Part shown: positions 58,199-64,000 of the stretch, one piece after another
How positions within the stretch are numbered: position 1 is the first letter of the stretch
How the letters are laid out: each line of letters starts with the position of its first letter
Assembly: GCA_016808115.1 (NCBI GenBank)
Contig: JAEQBH010004115.1
Coordinates: 868,001-932,000, forward strand
DNA: 64,000 bases
From: Tetrastigma voinierianum
Lineage: Eukaryota > Streptophyta > Magnoliopsida > Vitales > Vitaceae
Direction of reading: 5' to 3'
Position numbers and translations under genes: made by a program
The notes under the pieces: model-generated
Seen by the model: the letters and a program-made list of their open reading frames with translations, nothing else
Told to the model about the DNA's origin: nothing
Databases searched by the model: none

Positions 58199-60659
58199 GA
58201 CCTAGAAAAGCAGTTTAGGAGAGTATTCGGCCTAGAGTTTTTAGTGGGGATGAAACGCCGGGGCCGGATGAAGCTCACTTATGGTTTTGGCAATTCTTGT
58301 GGGAATTTGTGAAGGAAGAAGTGATGGCTTTCTTTAGAGAGTTCCATACTCATAGTCGTTTCATCAAGAGCCTAAATGCGACCTTTCTAGCCTTGATTTC
58401 GAAAAAAGGAGGAACTGAGGAGTTGAAGGATTTTAGGCCTATTAGCCACAGTGGTTTGTATCTGTTGAAAACACTAAAGTACTTCTTGAATAGGCTAAAG
58501 CGGTGCTGGGAGTTGATTTCAAGATTCCCGACACACTTTTGTGGGAGACAAATTCACATGTGCTTCTCTCATTGTTAATGAGGTCATTGACTCTGATGTT
58601 AAAAGTAAAGAGGTGGTGTTGTGTGGCTCGATGTGAAAAGGCTTATGATCATGTAATTTGGACTTTGTGTTTTAGTCATGAGTAGAATGGTTTTGGGGAG
58701 AAAGTGTAAATGGCGTATATCACGGCTTTCCTTTTCCATTTTGGTGAGATGGGACTCTAGCGGTTTCTTCCAAAGTTGAAAGGTTGAGACAAGGAGACGC
58801 TTTTTGTGATGGCGATGGAGGCTTTAAGTTGTATGCTTAAAGAACGTGGAAGGGTTTTAACACCATGCCAGTGAGGGAAAGGTAGTGAAAGAGTTGATGA
58901 CTTCCCGACACAGCAGTTTGCGGACAACACTTTGATTTTGTAAAGGCTTCAAGGATGATATGACACATCTTATTGGTTGCTAATGTGTTTTGAAGCCATC
59001 TCTGGTCTTAAAATAAATTTGGAAGAAAGCGAACTATTCTTATTGGGTTCGGGGGATGACGGGGAGGATTTGGCCTTTGAGGTTGGATGTAAGGTTGGTA
59101 GTTTACATGCAGCCTTTGAATCGCATTTCCGTCGATTACGGCTTAGACGGAAAGAAGAGACTTCGAAGAAGGCGCTATAATGAAGAGAATCTACATTTCA
59201 AAGGGTGGTAGGATGATTTTAATTAGAGATCTGTGTTAGCCTTCCATTTATTTGTGTCCTTATTCACAATCCACTAGATTGATTGGAATGAGAATTGAGC
59301 AGTTGAAAGGAATTTTTGGGGAGGAGCGTCTTCAGAAAGAGAAGACCTCACTTAGTAAATTGGGAGGTGGTTTGTCGGGAGCCAAAGAGTGGAGGACTAG
59401 GTGTTAAGAAATTGTACATTCTTAATAAGGCCCTTCTTTGTAAATGGGTTGGCTTTCTGAGAGAATGGGGCCTTTTGGAATATTTTATTAAATTTATGGG
59501 AGGATCGAGCGGTTGGTGTACCAAATAGTGAGAGGTTGGTTATGAGTTAGAGTTTGGAAAGAGCTTAGAAAGGGATGGGATCTGGTGGCTGGAAAAATGG
59601 TCTTTGAGGTGGGTAATAGAGGGCGAGTGCTTTTTTGGGAGGATAAATGGTGTGGGTCGATGGCTTTGTGTGATGCTTTCCCAGTTGTTTCTTGTTCTTT
59701 GCTCACAAGACGTCGTGATTAAAGATGTGAATTGATGAGGGAGGAGGATGTTGGAATCCTCTTTGTTTAGACCCTTCAATGATTGGGAATTGGAGGAAGT
59801 AAACAATTTTCTTACTTGCCTTAGCCGAACAAAAGTGCAACCAAGCTTGGAGGTGGGTGGAAGAAAAAAATGGGCTTTTCTCTGTCAAATCCATGTTTAA
59901 AGTGTTTGATTGACCCATGGTTATTTCCCTGTAAGCTTATCATTTGTGACCTAAGATCTGGTCGAGTAGCTGCAGCTTGGGAGGCAGCATGGGAAAGGCC
60001 TGACTCTTGACCCGATTCAAAAGAGAGGAGATCCTTGGCTTATAGGTAGCTTTACTGTGCAAAGGAAAAGGAGAAACAATAGACCATCTTCTGCTTCATT
60101 GTTGTGTAACAAGGGTTTTATGGGACATCATCTTCTCTTTTTTGGTGTTCATTATTAGGTCCTTCCTAGTTTTGTCTTACAAACTTTGGAAGGATGGAGG
60201 GGGTCTTTCTTAGGCAAAAATAGAAAGTATGTGTGGAGGGCTAGGCCTTTATGTCTTTTTTGGACTATATGAAAAGCAAGAAACAAAATTGCCTTTGAAG
60301 ATCACGGCCTATCCATCGAACTTAAGATTCCTCTTTGTGTATTTCCTTTGGGCCGAGACTTCACATTAGCCACTAAAGGGCACTAGCAGCTTATTGGAGT
60401 TCATTGAGTGGTAGGGATAAGGTGATTTTAGCGTTTTTGTAGCTTTTCCTTTCTGCTGGGTGTTTTTTAGGGACTGTTCACTTTTGGGCAGCCTCCCCAT
60501 TGGTTGTTTTTTGTGCTTTTTTGAGGCTGGTTTTTTCTGGCTATATGTGGTGTTTCTATGGGGTCATGGTTTGTTTCCTTGTACTCTCTTTGAGTCACCA
60601 CTTTGGCGGCTCTCCTCTTGAATATAATTTTCTTCCTAATAAAAAAAAATAAAAATAAA
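58199..60659 (+). mobile_element. 5'-truncated plant L1-type LINE in intron
   Basis: Flanked by an 8-bp target duplication, AATTCTGT (58191-58198 and 60660-60667), and ending in an A-rich tail (60641-60660). RT fragments: FFREFHTHSRFIKSLNATFL, LKDFRPISHSGLY, YDHVIW, LRQGDAF and QFADNTLIL. The catalytic FADD is FADN, so polymerase activity is lost. Later parts include LVNWEVVCREPKSGGLGVKK and RGRVLFWEDKWCGSMALCD, the conserved linker after RT. Several stops and frame changes. It lies in the same orientation as the host gene, within its intron. Confidence 0.85.
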
Positions 60660-60960
60660 AATTCTGTTGGAACTAAAAGGACACTTTTAGGAATGACATG
60701 GAGTCATGAATCCAAGAAAAACTAATGAGAAAAGTTATTACCTATCAAAAAATAATAGTAATGAGAAATGTGATAAATGTTAATTCTGTTAAGAACTAAA
60801 AAGGACACTTTTGGAATAAACATGGAGTCGTGAATCCAAAGAAAAACTAATGAGAAAAGTTATTACCTATCAAAAAATAATAGTAATGAGAAATGTGATA
60901 AATGTTAATTCTGTTAAGAACTAAAAAGGACACTTTTGGAATAAACAAAAGTGGACTTCT
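60660..60960 (+). repeat. Intronic tandem repeat, part 2
   Basis: The array resumes after the LINE: units of about 123 bp start GGAGTCATGAATCC at about 60700 and GGAGTCGTGAATCC at about 60825, nearly identical over GAGAAAAGTTATTACCTATC and the stretch that follows. Confidence 0.75.
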
Positions 60961-61120
60961 TGTAAGTTGTCCAAATACCAACGTAGTTTCTGTAATAATA
61001 TCCTCTTGGCAGTCACCCTAATAAGGACATTTTGGAATAAACAAAGTGGATTTCTTGTAAGTTGTAAAAATTGTCAAATAGTTTCTGCATCATCCCAACC
61101 ATCCTACTTGGCAGTTGCCC
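60945..61120 (+). repeat. ~85-bp tandem duplication in intron
   Basis: GTGGACTTCTTGTAAGTTGT (about 60951) and GTGGATTTCTTGTAAGTTGT (about 61048) begin two diverged copies. Both contain TAGTTTCTG and a CTTGGCAGT ending. Confidence 0.6.
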
Positions 61121-62458
61121 ATAGGAGAGGACTCTTGAATAAAATCTTAATAGGGGTTAAATAATATCCCAAAGGATTTTTAGACCTTGAATGGATCTAA
61201 TAGCCTTGAGGATTAAATTCTAAAATCTCAACAAGTCATGTTCTCTGAAGGGACCAAGAATATTGATGGGAATGGATCTAAAAATAGGCTTTCCTTTTAG
61301 ACCTTAACATTCAATCTATCTAATGTTTGCTTCATAGCGTTTGCGAAAAATGTCATTCATCATGTTACTTTATTATAAAATCCAAATTCAATGGCGATAA
61401 TAAAGAAATCGTTCTCCATGTCTGTGGGGAAAGCAATACAAAAGCCTAATGAGTATTACCATTCAAGGGAGCATAAGAATAAGTTTTAGCAATATTCCTT
61501 GTACATTTGGTTATTAAACCGGAATTTTAATAATTATGAGAATAAAGAAAAGCAAAGGACCTGTGTATCTTATCATTATATTTATAAGGAAATTTATTAA
61601 AATAGAAATCTCAACTTCTGAGTTTAAACACTTCAGCATATATGACTTGGGGATATCATGAAAGGAAGAAAAGGTCAGACAGACAAAACATTTTTTTTTG
61701 TCAGTGACAAACAGACAAAACAATAGAAAAACAAAGTTCTATTTGTTTTGATCATATCCACTATGAAACACTCAGATCCTCTTATCCTTTCTTATCGCAC
61801 AGATTTTATGGTTTCAGTATTAGTATTTGGACATTTTCTCATGTAAATCCACAGATGAGGGAAAGGGCGAGTCAAGAACAAGAAATGGAAACATAAATAA
61901 CAGAAGGCTGAATAGAGTTATCTTCAACAAAAAAATGGGTATGGAGGTGCAGGAACTGAAGTTACTGTAAATACAAAGTTGGGCTTGTATTTTCTAATTC
62001 AATACAAGTCATAGATTATGCTGGTCTTTTTTTATTTTCTTTGTTCCTTTTGTGACATGGTTGGATATCTGTAATGTGATGACAATTTGGAGTATCTTGG
62101 AATTTCTATGAATCCTTGGAAGTCTTGAAGTCAAATCCCATTATTTCTAGGGTATGAATTGGTTGGAATTACTAACTCCTGTAATTCTGGGGATATGGAC
62201 AGGCCCTCAAAAGAAAACACAGGAAACTATTGGGGGTAACCTGTGCAAATAACTCTATATTGGAAAATATCAATGTCATGAATTAGGATGGGTTTAGCTA
62301 GGAGGAAGCCTCCTGGGTGCTCAAAAATGAATTGTTATTGCTCACAATGTGCTTTTTCAGATCCATTTGTAGTTGGTAAGACATGCTTCTAATTATTTTT
62401 GGTCAGTATCCAAGAAAAGCATCATCTAATAGATTCCACTTTCACATGATTTATGCAG
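61121..62458 (+). other. Remaining intron sequence
   Basis: AT-rich with no element ends or domains recognised. The ORFs are short and unconvincing. It ends in TTATGCAG before exon 7. Confidence 0.5.
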
Positions 62459-62568
62459 GAATGAATACGGTATTCAAGATGCTCATAATCTTGCCTGAAG
62501 TGCTTCTTTGGCAGAAGGGAATTGCCCCATCTTCAATTCTTCACACTTATGATGAAGAACGTAGGCCG
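62459..62568 (+). pseudogene. Monooxygenase exon 7
   Basis: Reads GMNT, then after loss of one base GIQDAHNLA in another frame, then KGIAPSSILHTYDEERRPV, and ends at a GTATAG donor. GMNTGIQDAHNLAWKL is the conserved helix after the GD motif in flavin hydroxylases. Confidence 0.8.
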
Positions 62569-62746
62569 GTATAGCTTTTATTCTTTTCTTGTACTTGGGT
62601 TGCACCTCCTTCTTAGCATCCTCCTGTCAAAAAACCTTCTATTTTTCACCTTTCCAAAAATTGGTCTTGCATTCTTTTCCCTGTTGTTTCCTTTACTTTC
62701 TAGTTAAAACTTAGATGCTTCAGAAAGTCTTATTTTTTGCTGTCAG

Positions 62747-62843
62747 ATTGCCATTTTCAATACTGAGCTTAGTATTCAGAACTTCAGAGCAGCCATGGCT
62801 GTGCCTGCTGCACTTGGTCTTAATCCAACTGTTGCAAACTCAG
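62747..62843 (+). pseudogene. Monooxygenase exon 8
   Basis: Clean exon between TGTCAG and GTAAAG reading AIFNTELSIQNFRAAMAV and PAALGLNPTVANS, with no defect. Confidence 0.8.
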
Positions 62844-63092
62844 GTAAAGCATCATGGTTTGTTGATATGGTCTTATTTCGCATTTCTTTTGATAACTTAA
62901 TTATCAGTCTTTCTTTCAAATCCCTTGGACACACTAGCTCCCTCCCCTCACTGGTTGATAACATGTATATTTATTATCACAATTTTGTTTTCCCTTCCAC
63001 GACCTTTTCTTTGGTGGTTTTTGCGGTGCATCAAGCTATCTGAAGGTATCCTGTTGTTTTCCGTTCTGAACTTTCTTTTGGGTGGTTTGCGG

Positions 63093-63309
63093 TACACCAA
63101 GCTATCACCAACTGGAATCGGTTTGCCATCTATGGACTACAGAGGGCAGTTTTGGATGGAATTTTCACTATAGGTCGTGCACAGCTCTCGGAATACCTTT
63201 TGAATGAAAAAAACCCAATCGGATCTCTGAGGTTTGCTAAACTAAGGCGTATATTTGAAGAAGGAAAGAGTCTTCGACTCCAGTTTCCAGCTGAGGATCT
63301 TGGTTTCAG
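63093..63309 (+). pseudogene. Monooxygenase exon 9
   Basis: Encodes LQRAVLDGIFTIGRAQLSEY, LLNEKNPIGSLRFAKLRRIF and LQFPAEDLGFR before a donor (CAG/GTACC). The expected acceptor reads TTTGCGG instead of TTTGCAG. A second copy of the acceptor region, also with GCGG, lies about 62 bp upstream (63023), from a local duplication. Splicing here is unlikely to be normal. Confidence 0.75.
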
Positions 63310-64000
63310 GTACCACAATTACTTGCTTATTTCAATTCCAATCTATACCAGCTAACTCAATTTCAAAATATTCAATTTGTTTTTAATCTCATGCGAAATT
63401 TTAGTGGGCGTAAGCGGTCGTGGGTCTTGATAAAGCCAAATTTGATCCCAAAGTGACTTTGAAGTTAGCTAAATTTTATTAGCATGTCGGCCCAGTGAAT
63501 ATAAATTTTTATACGATACAAATACATTCTGTTTACCATGGCTTTTCTTGATAATTACGTCATATGCGCCGTTCATTTATATCGCTCAAACCTTTATAAA
63601 ATATTTATTAGAGTATGTTTCATTATCAGTAAATATTTTTAAATTATTCTAGTTCTTGCAAAAAATAAAAGAAAATAAATAATTTAACTCAACATAGGGA
63701 AAAAAATCAATGTGTTGGGATTAATGGAAAAATATGTCCGTGTGGTGATAAATATGGTGCATATAAATCATTATATTTATCAGTATAACATTTATATTTA
63801 TATTGTATATTGTTCACAAAACTATAATTATGTTTTAATTATTATGATTTTGTTATTACTTTACCAATTGAAATAAACCAAAATTGGCATTTGTGAAAGA
63901 TATACTGTGTATGGTAAAAAAGAAATTAAAAATATCGAGTATAACATTTATATTTATATTTTTATATTGTTCTAAAATATAGATATATTTTTTAAAATTA
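63310..64000. other. AT-rich sequence after the last recognised exon
   Basis: The remaining C-terminal exons of the monooxygenase were not found. A motif TATAACATTTATATTTATAT occurs twice (about 63784 and 63940). Nothing else is recognised. Confidence 0.45.

Larger units (their letters stand above)
55146..63309 (+). pseudogene. FAD-dependent monooxygenase (aromatic-hydroxylase type), decayed host gene
   Basis: About nine exons can be read, with GT/AG introns. Together they match a plant FAD/NAD(P)-binding oxidoreductase of the p-hydroxybenzoate-hydroxylase superfamily. I recall the Arabidopsis EMB2421 (At1g24340) group as the likely relative, from memory. Family members use FAD and NAD(P)H to activate O2, and the plant substrate is unknown to me. 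Diagnostic motifs present are VLIVGAGPVGL (FAD nucleotide fold), RILVGADGAGSTVRKLAG (DG motif) and a damaged GD motif (LNGDVH, then PPAGGFG in another frame). Defects are a TGA after 49 codons, frameshifts in exons 4, 6 and 7, an in-frame TAG in exon 4 and a lost acceptor at exon 9. The 3' end (C-terminal domain) is not found. The largest intron (57520-62458) holds a LINE and tandem repeats. It is either a pseudogene or an assembly with many indel errors. Confidence 0.8.

Overview
This window is plant nuclear DNA from a repeat-dense part of a eudicot genome, probably a woody species, although I cannot name it. The evidence is several Ty3/gypsy and Ty1/copia LTR retrotransposons of plant lineages, plant L1-type LINEs with a C-terminal RNase H domain, and one host gene broken up by GT/AG introns. 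There are no bacterial-style operons. No rRNA, tRNA or CRISPR feature was seen. Almost every coding frame is interrupted by stops and small indels. Read as it stands, the window is a graveyard of nested transposons next to one decayed host gene.

Layout. 1-1705: AT-rich DNA, then the internal tail of a gypsy element with a gag zinc knuckle. 1706-4047: its LTR. 4048-7585: the 3' end and LTR of an Athila/Tat-type element. 7788-9763: 5'-truncated LINE. 9764-12021: copia remnant. 12022-27726: a gypsy element (A) with two ~2.5 kb LTRs, each split by a different solo LTR on the minus strand (14198-17252, with a perfect 5-bp target duplication, and 22638-25518). Its gag, protease, RT, RNase H and integrase remnants lie at 17720-22330. 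28144-31350: LTR (a) plus tRNA-Asp-like primer site of a second Tat/Athila-like family. 31351-42494: a gypsy element (B), interrupted in gag by another LTR of that family (b, 35138-37174). 42495-51950: a third LTR (c) of the family, its primer site, a solo gypsy LTR (45769-49501) and gag remnants. 52225-54978: 5'-truncated copia with its 3' LTR.

55146-63309: the only host gene, a decayed FAD-dependent aromatic-hydroxylase-like monooxygenase. About nine exons are recognisable. They carry an in-frame stop near the start, several frameshifts and a lost splice acceptor. A LINE (58199-60659, 8-bp target duplication) sits inside a tandem repeat in its largest intron.

The most unusual signal is regulatory. 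Four Tat/Athila-type LTRs of two families carry clusters of short palindromic motifs (GTCGCGAC-type in three, TTCACCGAGGTGAA-type in one). Each cluster ends about 65-110 bp upstream of a TATA box. A fifth, unrelated gypsy LTR has at least eight copies of a GTACCT-NN-AGGTAC-type inverted repeat. These look like family-specific arrays of sites for dimeric DNA-binding proteins. A second striking signal is CpG asymmetry between the two LTRs of element B. All boundaries and family names come from reading the sequence by eye, and no alignment or search was run.
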